Assembly: GCF_021631985.1 (NCBI RefSeq)
Contig: NZ_CP070225.1
Location: forward strand, 8,246,001-8,310,000
Origin: Sandaracinus amylolyticus
GTDB lineage: Bacteria > Myxococcota_A > Polyangia > Polyangiales > Sandaracinaceae
Length of the DNA: 64,000 bases
Direction: 5' to 3'
Shown one piece after another: positions 8,778 to 16,178 of the stretch. A program made the translations under genes and the position numbers. The notes beneath the pieces are model-generated. The model made no database searches and was not told the DNA's origin. It worked only from the letters and a program-made list of their open reading frames with translations. The first letter of the stretch is position 1; every line of letters starts with the position of its first letter.

Positions 8778-9884
8778 TCACACCGCGCGCGTCACTCGGC
8801 CCGACTCGACGTGCCAGTCGACCCTGCCCTCTGCGAGCCGGATCAGCTCGGGGTGCGTGGTAGTCAAGAACACTTGACCACCCATCTCGGCGAGCAGCGC
8901 GAAGAAGCGCTCGTTGCGCGTGCGGTCGAGCTCGCTCGACACGTCGTCGAGGAGCAGCGGCGGCACCCGACCGATGCGCTTCGCGAGCACCTCGAGCTCC
9001 GCGACCTTCAGCGCGAGCACGAGCGTGCGCTGCTGTCCTTGTGACGCGTGGTGCTTCGCGCCGCGCGCATGCACCTCGAGCGCGAGCTCGTCGGCGTGCG
9101 GGCCCTCGGCGGTGAACCCGCGCGCGAGGTCCTTGTCGAGCGAGCGCACCAGCGCCTCGAGGATCGCCTCTTCGCTCGCCGGCACCCGCGGCACGTAGCG
9201 CACCTCGAGCGGGATCTCGCCGCCGAGGATCTCGCCCGCGACCCGCACCGTGACCGGCGCGATCTCGCGCACCAGCTCCTCGCGCGCCCGACCGAGCACC
9301 GCGCCCGCGCTCGCGACGATCGGATCGAACGACGTGATCGCGCGCCGGTCCGGCGTCTCTTCGCGGAGCAGTCGGTTGCGCGAGCGCAGCGCCTTGCCGT
9401 AGGTCGCGAGCGTCGCGGCGTAGGTCGGATCCATCTCGCTCAGGATCGCGTCGAGCAGCGCCCGCCGCGCGTCGGGCCCGCCCTGCGCGAGCTCGAGGTC
9501 GCCCGGATGGAAGAGCACCACCGGACACACCCCGAGCCACGACGCGACCGAGCGCGGCCGCTTGTCGTCGAGCGCGAGCTCGCGCGCCTTGCCCCCGCGA
9601 TGCACCCGCACCTTGAGCGTGTGGGGCGCAGGCGGCCCGCTCACCTTCGCGGCGATGACCGCGCTCTCGGCATCGCGCGAGACGAGCTCCTCGGCCGGCG
9701 CACCGCGAAAGCTCCGGAGCGACCCGAGGTAGCAGAGCGCCTCGAGCAGGTTGCTCTTGCCCTGCCCGTTGTCGCCCGAGATGACGTTGAAGCGCGCCCC
9801 CGGCGCGAGGTCGAGCGGCGCGAGGTTGCGCCACTGCCGCGCAAAGAGCTGCTCGAAGCGCAGCGCCTCTGAGGCCGTCGTCAC
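8778..9884 (-). CDS. recF: DNA replication and repair protein RecF
   Basis: The product is 368 aa, normal for RecF. The SMC-like ATPase motifs are present: Walker A GDNGQGKSN at 37-45, signature SQGQQR near residue 284, and Walker B PPLLLDDVSSELD near 312. RecF loads RecA at gapped DNA with RecO and RecR. It lies 51 bases downstream of dnaN on the same strand, the usual dnaN-recF order. gyrB, the common next gene, is absent; crtI follows after a 166-base gap. Confidence 0.95.
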   Translation of the reverse strand: MTTASEALRFEQLFARQWRNLAPLDLAPGARFNVISGDNGQGKSNLLEALCYLGSLRSFRGAPAEELVSRDAESAVIAAKVSGPPAPHTLKVRVHRGGKARELALDDKRPRSVASWLGVCPVVLFHPGDLELAQGGPDARRALLDAILSEMDPTYAATLATYGKALRSRNRLLREETPDRRAITSFDPIVASAGAVLGRAREELVREIAPVTVRVAGEILGGEIPLEVRYVPRVPASEEAILEALVRSLDKDLARGFTAEGPHADELALEVHARGAKHHASQGQQRTLVLALKVAELEVLAKRIGRVPPLLLDDVSSELDRTRNERFFALLAEMGGQVFLTTTHPELIRLAEGRVDWHVESGRVTRAV

Positions 9885-9935
9885 GCCGCGAGCCTAGCGC
9901 GCGGCGCGACTACGACAGCTCGGCGAAGGTCGCCA

Positions 9936-11081
9936 TCAGATGCGCATCGGCATCACGACGCCGACGAAGAGCGTCGCGTCGTTCGCCGGCTTGATCACGC
10001 CGGGGTCCAGCTCGCCCGAGAGCTCGAGCGCGACCTCGTCGTCGCTCAGCGACGCGAGCACGTCCTGGATGTACTTCGCGTTGAACCCGATGGTCAGCGG
10101 GTCGCCCGCGTAGTCCACGTCGAGCTCCTCGCTGCCCTCGCCGACATCGGGGTTCTCGCTGACGACTCGCAGCGAGCCCTCCTGCAGCATCAGCCGCACG
10201 CCGCCGCTCTTGTCGCTCGACACCAGCGAGATGCGGCGCAGCGACTCCACCAGCGACGCGCGCGAGCACACCACGCGCTTGTCCTGGTTCTGCGGGATGA
10301 CCTTCGCGTACGGCGGGAACTGCTCGTCCGCGAGCTTCACCGAGAGCTGGATGCCCTCGCGCCGGAAGAACGCGTTGCCGCCCTGGGTCGCGACCCCGAC
10401 CGTGACCGGCTGCGCCTCTTCGCCCTTCGCGGGCTTGTCGGCCTTCGCGTCCTCGAGCAGGCGCTTGAGCTCCGCGATGCCCTTGTTCGGCACGAGCATC
10501 GTGAAGTTCACCATCGACGCGCCTTCACGCAGCTTGTGCTCGCACTTGCTGAGGCGATGGCCGTCGGTCGTGACCATGCGGACCACGCGACCCTCGCCCT
10601 CGAAGAGCGCGCCCGCGAGGTGCGGCCGCGTGTCGTCGGTCGACATCGAGTACGAGGTCTTCGTGATCAGGTCGGCGAGCACGTCGACGTCGATCGACGA
10701 GAACTCGACCTCGCGCGGCGCGGGCAGCGGCGGGAAGTCGTCGCCCGGCATGCCCGGGATGCGGAACCGCACCTTGCCGCTGCGGATCTCGGCGGCGTGG
10801 TTGGGACCGACCGTCCACTGCACGTCGCCGTCGGGCAGGTTCTTCACGATGTCGAACAGCGTCCGCGCTGCGACCGCGATCGACCCGCCCTTCTTGATCT
10901 CGGCGGGCGCGGTGGCCGCGACGCCGAGATAGAGATCCGTCGCAGCGAAGCGCAGCGTGCCGGTGTCCTCCGTGGTGAGGAGGATGTTCGACAGGATCGG
11001 CATCGAGCTCTTCCGGTCCGCGACACCGTGCGTCCGCGCGAGGCCTCGGAGGAAGTTCCTCTTGCTGATCGTCAGCTCCAT
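9936..11081 (-). CDS. dnaN: DNA polymerase III beta subunit (sliding clamp)
   Basis: The product is 381 aa, the usual clamp length. It begins MELTISKRNFLRGL and contains SSMPILSNILL, and ends ATLFVGVVMPMRI, matching the conserved VMPMR terminus of the beta clamp. Three structurally similar domains are expected across the length. The clamp tethers DNA polymerase and repair proteins to DNA. recF follows in the same operon. The upstream non-coding region has DnaA-box-like sites and palindromes, consistent with DnaA-linked control; dnaA itself is not in the window. Confidence 0.97.
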   Translation of the reverse strand: MELTISKRNFLRGLARTHGVADRKSSMPILSNILLTTEDTGTLRFAATDLYLGVAATAPAEIKKGGSIAVAARTLFDIVKNLPDGDVQWTVGPNHAAEIRSGKVRFRIPGMPGDDFPPLPAPREVEFSSIDVDVLADLITKTSYSMSTDDTRPHLAGALFEGEGRVVRMVTTDGHRLSKCEHKLREGASMVNFTMLVPNKGIAELKRLLEDAKADKPAKGEEAQPVTVGVATQGGNAFFRREGIQLSVKLADEQFPPYAKVIPQNQDKRVVCSRASLVESLRRISLVSSDKSGGVRLMLQEGSLRVVSENPDVGEGSEELDVDYAGDPLTIGFNAKYIQDVLASLSDDEVALELSGELDPGVIKPANDATLFVGVVMPMRI

Positions 11082-11171
11082 GCGCGCGCCCTCGGCTCCT
11101 GCCTTCCGGAACGCGCTCCCGACTCGGGCTGGGGAGAAGCGATCAGAAGGATCGGGAGAGTAATTACTTAA

Positions 11172-11188
11172 AAGGAGATCATCTCCTT
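11172..11188. repeat. Perfect inverted repeat (8-1-8) upstream of dnaN
   Basis: AAGGAGAT, one central base, then ATCTCCTT. It lies about 90 bases upstream of the dnaN start, in the most AT-rich spot of the region. The size and symmetry suit a protein-binding operator better than a terminator. Confidence 0.6.
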
Positions 11189-11227
11189 AATCAGTCCTGT
11201 GGATTGTGGGATGAAGTTCGCATCCTG

Positions 11228-11249
11228 CCGGGATCACTGCTGATCCCGG
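11228..11249. repeat. Perfect 9-bp hairpin upstream of dnaN
   Basis: CCGGGATCA, loop CTGC, TGATCCCGG. It is a perfect stem without a following T-run, lying between the permease gene end and the dnaN start. It could be a weak terminator of the upstream permease transcript or an operator. Confidence 0.55.
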
Positions 11250-11361
11250 TCCTCGGTCCCCGTGCACGGAGCGTGGAACGATCGGGGAGGAAATCCATCC
11301 ACGATCTATCCACAGGTCCTTCCACGGGTTCCGAGCACACGAACCCACAGGTGCTGTGACT

Positions 11362-13152
11362 CTACCGAGCGTGGCGGGTCCCCGGCAAGTTTCGCGGATC
11401 TCCACGATCCTGGCCGAACGGCCTGCTCGCCGGCGCGAGCCCCGGGAGCACCGCCGCGGGCCCGGCGATCCACAAGGCGCGCACCACGACGAGCGCCAGC
11501 GCGAGCCCCGAGGCCCAGGCCGCCCACCCGTGCTCGTGGGCCTCTCCGGTCGCGAGCGGCGGGAGCGAGACCGGCACGAGCGCGTTCACCAGGAGCGCAC
11601 CCGCCCACCCGGTCGCGACCAGCGCGACGACTCCGTGCATGGCGGCCCGCGTTCCGTAGCGGCGGCGGAGGAAGGCGAGGGTCGCGACGTTGGTCGCGGG
11701 CCCGAGCGTGACCGCGACCAACACCGCGCCCGGGGAGAGGCCCTTTGCGATGAGCACCGCGCCGAGCGGCGCCGCCGAGGCCGGGCACACGTACGCGGGG
11801 ATCGCGAGCACCGCCATGAGCGGGATGTCGGCGCCGATCGCGGCGAACCCCGCGACCGACTCCGCGGGCACGAGCTCGGCGACCAGCGCAGCGAGCACGA
11901 TGCCGACCAGCGCCCACGGCGCGTTGTGCAGCGCGAGCTCGTCGAACGCGGCGCGCCATCGCGCGAGGAGCGGACCCTCGTGCGATCCGTGATCGTGATC
12001 GCAGCACTCGTCGTGCGAGCACACCAGCTCGAACGAGCGCCCGCCGATCTTGATCGCAGCGGGCTTGCGCGCGACGCGCGCGATCACGACCGCGGCGACG
12101 ATGCTGGTCACGAGCGCGACCGCGAGGTGCGCGCTCGCGAAAGGCACACCGAGGAAGCGCGCCATCACCGCGAAGGTCTCGATGCCCGCCTGCGGCGCGG
12201 CGAGCAGGAACGACACCACCAGCGCCGCGCTCGCCCGACGCATCGCGAGCCCTTCGGCGACCGGGAGGATCCCGCACGCGCAGACCGGAATCGGCGCGCC
12301 GAACACCGCGCCACGGACCGCGTCGCGCAGCGGGCTCGTCTCGCGCATCCAGCGATCGGGGAAGCGCCCGCCGATCGCCTGCACCAGCGCGCCGAGCGCG
12401 AGGCCGAGCAGCAGCATCGGCGCGGCCTCGAGCGTCGTGTCGATCAGCGCGTCGGCGAGGTGCAGCTCGAGCGCGCGCGTCGCGTGCGGCGCGAGCTCCC
12501 AGTGCGCGCGGGTGCCGAGCAGCGTGACGATCACCCCGACCGCGAGCGCGATCAGCTCGCTCACCCGTCGTCCCGAGGTGCGTGCGTGCACCGGCGCCAG
12601 CGCACGCGCGATCACGAAGAGCAGGAGGCCCGACGCGAGCGCATCGAAGATCGGCGCGAGCGAGGCGACCGCATCGCCGCCGAAGCGCGCGAACGACACG
12701 CCGAGCACCGACGCGATCGCGAGCCCGGCAGCGCGCGCGCCGATCGCGCCGGGCGTCGACACCAGGATCAGCGCGGCGGTCGGCATCGAGTGCGCGATCA
12801 GTGCGAGCGCGAGCTCGCCCTCGGGCGCACCGCGCGCCGCGACGGTCATGCGCGCGGCCTCGAACACGTGATGGCCGAGCAGGCCCGCGTAGGTGAGCTC
12901 GGTCGCGAGCACCGCGCTCCTTCGCTCGCGCACCAGCCACGGCACCGCGAGCCCGGCGCCCATCACCAGGAGCGACCACGCGCCGATTCCGCGTGCCGAC
13001 TCGGGCACCAGGTGGGTGACGACGAGCGCGAGCCCGGCGCCGATCGCGAACGTGCGCACCGCGGCGTCGAGCACGGGGCGACGACGCGCGAGCGACGCGA
13101 TCGACGCGCCGAGCGCGCACGAGACGATCGAGACCAGGACGACGAGCGACAT
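11362..13152 (-). CDS. ZIP-like domain fused to YraQ/ArsP-type permease, probable metal transporter
   Basis: The product is 596 aa, a polytopic membrane protein. Residues ~1-215 have about seven helices with His motifs THLVPES, LLGHHVFEA and ALIAHSMP, resembling the metal-binding helices of ZIP carriers. Residues ~225-570 match the permease family of YraQ/ArsP/SO_0444, with paired signatures PIPVCACGILPVAEGL and VCPASAAPLGAVLIAKG. Between them is a His/Cys-rich loop (CSHDECCDHDHGSHEG) near residue 380 that could bind metal. The start has GAGG about 8 bases upstream. A His-rich protein and a SmtB-type repressor lie next to it, so zinc or copper efflux is likely. Substrate and direction are inferred. 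Confidence 0.8.
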   Translation of the reverse strand: MSLVVLVSIVSCALGASIASLARRRPVLDAAVRTFAIGAGLALVVTHLVPESARGIGAWSLLVMGAGLAVPWLVRERRSAVLATELTYAGLLGHHVFEAARMTVAARGAPEGELALALIAHSMPTAALILVSTPGAIGARAAGLAIASVLGVSFARFGGDAVASLAPIFDALASGLLLFVIARALAPVHARTSGRRVSELIALAVGVIVTLLGTRAHWELAPHATRALELHLADALIDTTLEAAPMLLLGLALGALVQAIGGRFPDRWMRETSPLRDAVRGAVFGAPIPVCACGILPVAEGLAMRRASAALVVSFLLAAPQAGIETFAVMARFLGVPFASAHLAVALVTSIVAAVVIARVARKPAAIKIGGRSFELVCSHDECCDHDHGSHEGPLLARWRAAFDELALHNAPWALVGIVLAALVAELVPAESVAGFAAIGADIPLMAVLAIPAYVCPASAAPLGAVLIAKGLSPGAVLVAVTLGPATNVATLAFLRRRYGTRAAMHGVVALVATGWAGALLVNALVPVSLPPLATGEAHEHGWAAWASGLALALVVVRALWIAGPAAVLPGLAPASRPFGQDRGDPRNLPGTRHAR

Positions 13153-13202
13153 GACGAGACCTCACCGGCGAGATGCACGCGGGGCAGGTGCACGCGACGG
13201 AC

Positions 13203-13248
13203 GGAGGAGCGCCCGCATGCGCACGTCGCGACGTGCGCGTGTTCCTCC
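13203..13248. repeat. Nested palindrome/hairpin upstream of the metal permease
   Basis: A 20-base perfect palindrome (GCGCACGTCG/CGACGTGCGC, 13219-13238) lies inside a wider hairpin whose outer arms are GGAGGA (13203-13208) and TCCTCC (13243-13248). It is in the 107-base gap between the His-rich gene and the permease gene, both on the minus strand. It could end the first transcript or attenuate or control the permease. Confidence 0.6.
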
Positions 13249-13259
13249 GACGCGTTCGC

Positions 13260-13634
13260 TCAGGCCGGCGGCGAGGTCTTCGGTGCGTGATCGAGGACGC
13301 GCGCTGCGAGGTGCGGCGCGTCGTGCGGTGCATCGTCGAGGTGCGAGACGTCGAACGCGACGATGCGCGAGGGCGCATCGAGGATCGTGGGCGCAGCGAC
13401 GAGGCGCAGCGCGTCCAGCGCGCATCCGTCGTGTGCGTGATCGTCGCGGCCCGAGAGCGCGTCGTGATCGACGTGCGCGTGCGTCTCGTGCGCTTCGTCC
13501 GCGTGCTCGATGCGCGCGTGCTCCGCGCAGCGGACGTGCCGCACCAGCGCGAGGTGCGCGAGCGTGCCGAGCTGCGCGGTGGCGCACACCGCGAGCAGCG
13601 CGCTGGCCACCAGGCGGAACCAGGGACGCGGCAT
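13260..13634 (-). CDS. Small His-rich membrane-anchored or exported protein
   Basis: The product is 124 aa. An N-terminal hydrophobic segment (LVASALLAVCATAQLGTLAH) is a signal peptide or anchor. The middle has a dense His/Asp/Glu stretch (HADEAHETHAHVDHD, then DDHAHDGC) suited to binding zinc or copper outside the cytoplasm. No catalytic motif is seen. It precedes the ZIP/YraQ-like permease on the same strand and diverges from the SmtB-like repressor, so it is probably part of the same metal response. It could deliver metal to or buffer it for the transporter; this is inference. Confidence 0.65.
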   Translation of the reverse strand: MPRPWFRLVASALLAVCATAQLGTLAHLALVRHVRCAEHARIEHADEAHETHAHVDHDALSGRDDHAHDGCALDALRLVAAPTILDAPSRIVAFDVSHLDDAPHDAPHLAARVLDHAPKTSPPA

Positions 13635-13715
13635 CGGCCGGGTCGTTATGGGCGGCGGCCGCGAGCACGGTCAAGGAAGCAGGCGGTTGCGGTGCCCGTA
13701 GGACGCCGGTACAAC

Positions 13716-13735
13716 ACTTCAACGAATGGTGAAGT
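13716..13735. promoter_or_regulatory. Candidate SmtB/ArsR operator
   Basis: Inverted repeat ACTTCA-N8-TGAAGT in the gap between the divergent His-rich gene and the repressor gene, overlapping the repressor's annotated ATG (13726). TTCA/TGAA half-sites are typical of SmtB-type operators, but the spacing is not the classic 12-2-12 arrangement. If the true start is further downstream, the site would lie in a normal operator position. Confidence 0.4.
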
Positions 13736-14181
13736 CATCGAGCGTCGCCGCCCGCAAGGGCACTCCTGCTGCTCCTCGCACCACCACGAAAGCCACGAAG
13801 GGCACGCCCACCGGCGAGAAGCCCACGTGCCGTCACGACGACGCGCCTGCACGTCGTGGCAGCGTCGGGACGCTCGCGCTCGCGCGTGCGGCCGCGCTCT
13901 TCCGTGCGTGTGGAGACCCCGAGCGGCTACGCCTGCTCGAGCGTCTCTCGCAGGGCGAGTTCTGCGTGTCGGAGCTCGCGGCGGAGTCGGGCGAGGGGCT
14001 CTCGACGGTCTCGCAGCGGCTGCGTCTCTTGCGCAGCGAAGGGCTCGTCAGCCGTCGTCGCGAGGGCAAGCACATCTACTACGCGCTGTCCGATCAGCAC
14101 GTCGCCGATCTCATCCAGAGCGCGCTGGAGCACGCGCTCGAGCCGCACTCCCACGCGCACACCGGAGAAGAGGACCAATGA
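13726..14181 (+). CDS. SmtB/ZiaR-like zinc-responsive ArsR-family repressor
   Basis: The product is 151 aa. A ~45-residue low-complexity N-terminus precedes a winged helix (LRLLERLSQGEFCVSELA, then GLSTVSQRLRLLRSEGLV, wing REGKHIYYALSD). The C-terminal helix DQHVADLIQSALEHALE keeps the alpha-5 zinc spacing of SmtB: Asp, +2 His, +13 His, +16 Glu. A Cys in EFCVSEL and one in the N-terminal CRHDD could form the second metal site. It should repress the locus when zinc is low. It overlaps the His-rich gene by ATGA and diverges from the His-rich/permease genes. The start may be further downstream. Confidence 0.9.
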   Translation: MVKSSSVAARKGTPAAPRTTTKATKGTPTGEKPTCRHDDAPARRGSVGTLALARAAALFRACGDPERLRLLERLSQGEFCVSELAAESGEGLSTVSQRLRLLRSEGLVSRRREGKHIYYALSDQHVADLIQSALEHALEPHSHAHTGEEDQ

Positions 14182-14528
14182 CCCACAAGCACCACGACGA
14201 TCACGAAGGTCACGAGCACGGCGCCGGCTGCGGTCACACCGCGGTGCAGCACGAGGGCCACACCGACTACCTCCACGACGGTCACCTGCACCACAAGTGC
14301 GCGCACGGCGGCGTCGAGGAGCACGAGCTCGCGATCGGCGGCTCGAACCCGGCGGACTGCACGCCGGGCCACGCGTGCGCGGGTCACGCGAAGGGCCACA
14401 CGCACGGGCCGGGATGCGGTCACGAAGCGGTGCCGCACGGCGACCACACCGACTATCTCGTCGACGGTCACCTGCACCATCCGCACGGCACGCACTGCGA
14501 CGATCACGGACCCGTCCGCGCGGCCTGA
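14178..14528 (+). CDS. His-rich metal-binding protein with duplicated unit
   Basis: The product is 116 aa, no signal peptide, about one quarter His. It is built from two copies of the unit GCGHxAVxHxxHTDYLxDGHLHH (residues ~17-40 and ~80-103). Each unit is followed by a His/Cys segment, and the copies are joined by a Cys-containing spacer (PADCTPGHACAGHAKGH). Similar single-unit proteins occur in other bacteria and are often misnamed zinc permease. It is translationally coupled to the SmtB-like repressor (ATGA). A cytoplasmic zinc buffer is the likely role; catalysis is not indicated. Confidence 0.85.
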   Translation: MTHKHHDDHEGHEHGAGCGHTAVQHEGHTDYLHDGHLHHKCAHGGVEEHELAIGGSNPADCTPGHACAGHAKGHTHGPGCGHEAVPHGDHTDYLVDGHLHHPHGTHCDDHGPVRAA

Positions 14529-14529
14529 T

Positions 14530-15030
14530 TCAGAAAGCGATCGCGTAGCGGAGCTCGCGCACCTCGAGCCCGCCGATCGTGTCGCGCTGGGTGGCGCCGT
14601 CGGCGCGCCACCCTTCGCGCTCGTAGAAGCGACGAGCGCGCGCGTTGTGCTCGAGCACCCAGAGGATCGCGCGACCCGAGTCCACGCGCAGCGCGTCGAG
14701 CGCGTGCGACATGAGCGTGCGCGCGACGCCCGTGCCCGCGCTGCGCGAGGTGACGTACATCGCGTAGAGCTCGCCGACGTCCTCGGGCACGTCGCGGCCT
14801 GGACCGATCGACACGAAGCCCTGCGCATCGTGATCGTCGAGCGCGATCCAGGTGCGCTCGCGCGGCGCATCGCGCGCGAGGATGTCGCGCCAACGTGCGG
14901 CGCGATCGCGCACCGAGAGCCCGTCGAGGAACGCGTCGGGGAGGAGGCCGCGATAGCCCCAGCGCCATCCCTCGACGTGCACGCGCGCGAGCGCATCGGC
15001 GTCGTCGCGGTGGGCGAGTCGGATCGTCAT
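14530..15030 (-). CDS. GNAT-family N-acetyltransferase
   Basis: The product is 166 aa from ATG at 15028-15030. It begins MTIRLAHRDDADALARVHVE and has the acetyl-CoA loop SAGTGVARTLMSHALD (R-x-x-G-type motif A) near residue 95, then the motif-B-like region NARARRFYEREGW. Substrate unknown. The gene starts one base after the VOC gene's stop, so the two are co-transcribed. The end is 1 base from the convergent His-rich gene. Confidence 0.88.
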   Translation of the reverse strand: MTIRLAHRDDADALARVHVEGWRWGYRGLLPDAFLDGLSVRDRAARWRDILARDAPRERTWIALDDHDAQGFVSIGPGRDVPEDVGELYAMYVTSRSAGTGVARTLMSHALDALRVDSGRAILWVLEHNARARRFYEREGWRADGATQRDTIGGLEVRELRYAIAF

Positions 15031-15031
15031 G

Positions 15032-15415
15032 TCACTCGAGTTGTGTCGCGAACCACCAGGTGTTGCCCGCGACGTCGACCACACCACCGCGGCGATCGGG
15101 ATCACCCTCGCGCTGCTCGGGCGCGCGCACCGACTTCGCGCCCGCATCGAGCGCGCGCTGGTAGGTCGCGTCGACGTCGTCGACGTAGACGTGGAGGTGC
15201 GTGGGGATCGCGGGCCACTGGTCGCCCGAGTTGCCGAGCATCACGATGCTGTCGTCGATGCGCAGCTCGGCGTGCATGACGGAGCCATCGGGCGCGTCGT
15301 AGCGGCGCTCGACGCGTGCATCGAGGGCCTTCTGCGCGAACTCGATGACGCGCGAGGCGCCGGGGCAGATGAGGTACGCGGAGACGCGCGGATAGTTCGT
15401 CGGTCGCTTGGCCAT
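15032..15415 (-). CDS. VOC (glyoxalase/PhnB-like) family protein
   Basis: The product is 127 aa from ATG at 15415, beginning MAKRPTNYPRVSAYLICPG. The pattern YLICPGASRVIEFAQKALDA, AELRIDDSIVMLGNS and HLHVYVDDVDATYQRALDAGA matches PhnB/glyoxalase-fold proteins. The final GNTWWFATQ also fits. These bind metals or small ligands; the reaction is not predictable. It is co-transcribed with the acetyltransferase downstream. Confidence 0.85.
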   Translation of the reverse strand: MAKRPTNYPRVSAYLICPGASRVIEFAQKALDARVERRYDAPDGSVMHAELRIDDSIVMLGNSGDQWPAIPTHLHVYVDDVDATYQRALDAGAKSVRAPEQREGDPDRRGGVVDVAGNTWWFATQLE

Positions 15416-15622
15416 GAGCGCGAGAGTGGCGTGTCGCGCGAGGTCGCGATTGGAGAAAATCGACGCGCGAGCGCGAGTACATCGGATGCACATCGACGTG
15501 CGCTGGATGTACGCGCGCGCTCGGATCGCCGGCGGACTACGCGAGGTTTGCCACGCGCGCGGAGCGACCCGGCGAATGCAAAGCGGGGCGCGATGCATGC
15601 GCGATGGGGCACGGACCGGGTG
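15416..15622. promoter_or_regulatory. Divergent promoter region with nested hairpin
   Basis: A 207-base gap between the VOC gene (minus) and a membrane-protein gene (plus). At 15477-15512 arms GTACATC/GATGTAC enclose, at equal spacing, a second pair GCAC/GTGC around a 6-base loop. It could be an operator or a leader hairpin. No convincing -10/-35 pair was seen. Confidence 0.4.
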
Positions 15623-16099
15623 ATGGTGAAGGCGCCGAGCGGCTATCGCGACGGCGGGCACTTCGAGGGGCGCCCGCGTTGGATGCCACGCGCGATCGGG
15701 CTCGCGATCGTCGCGACGACCATGCTCGCGGTGATCCGCGCGGGCTGGTTCTTCGTCGCGTTCGTTGGGTGGTCTTTCCTCCTCGGATACAACTCCGATC
15801 CCCGGCCGTGGCCCGCGTTGTTGATCGTCCCCGGTGCGCTGCTCGTCGTGGTGCTCGTGGTCACCGTGGTCCTGCTCGCGACACGGTGCCGTGGGGCGGC
15901 GACGGTCGCGCGCCGAGCTGCGACTTGGCTGCGCGTCCAGCAAGTCGTCGTGGCCCTGCCATTGCTGATCGGGTCGCTCATGACGGAGTGGGAGCTGGTC
16001 GTCCTCGTCGCCGTCGTGTCCGCGCTCGCGACAGGGATCACGTGGCTCGCCGCGCGCTCACTCGTCGCTGCGGCGGACGCGCTCGATGCGCTCGGATGA
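15623..16099 (+). CDS. Small integral membrane protein of unknown function
   Basis: The product is 158 aa from ATG at 15623; ATG at 15593 would add 10 residues. Four hydrophobic stretches (~20-50, 60-85, 105-120, 125-145) suggest four membrane helices. The loops are basic and short, and no catalytic or transport motif is seen. It stands alone on the plus strand upstream of the zinc-ribbon gene. Confidence 0.7.
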   Translation: MVKAPSGYRDGGHFEGRPRWMPRAIGLAIVATTMLAVIRAGWFFVAFVGWSFLLGYNSDPRPWPALLIVPGALLVVVLVVTVVLLATRCRGAATVARRAATWLRVQQVVVALPLLIGSLMTEWELVVLVAVVSALATGITWLAARSLVAAADALDALG

Positions 16100-16178
16100 A
16101 TCGACGCGGAACGGGGTCGATGTTCGCGCGGGCTCCGATCCCCGGTCACCGGAGCCTCTTGGGCGGTACGCTCAGGCG

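Larger units (their letters stand above)
11082..11361. promoter_or_regulatory. Upstream region of dnaN with DnaA-box-like sites
   Basis: A 280-base non-coding stretch, locally AT-richer than the surroundings. It has one near-consensus DnaA box CTATCCACA at 11306-11314 (one mismatch to TTATCCACA). A second ATCCACAGG core lies in opposite orientation at 11196-11204 (plus-strand CCTGTGGAT). Two perfect inverted repeats lie between dnaN and the first box. This could be the dnaN promoter region with DnaA control or part of an origin; the absence of dnaA and the small number of boxes leave it open. Confidence 0.5.

Noticed and set aside
11082-11361. Calling the region the chromosomal origin
   Set aside because: Only one near-consensus DnaA box, no dnaA, and no skew data within a single window.
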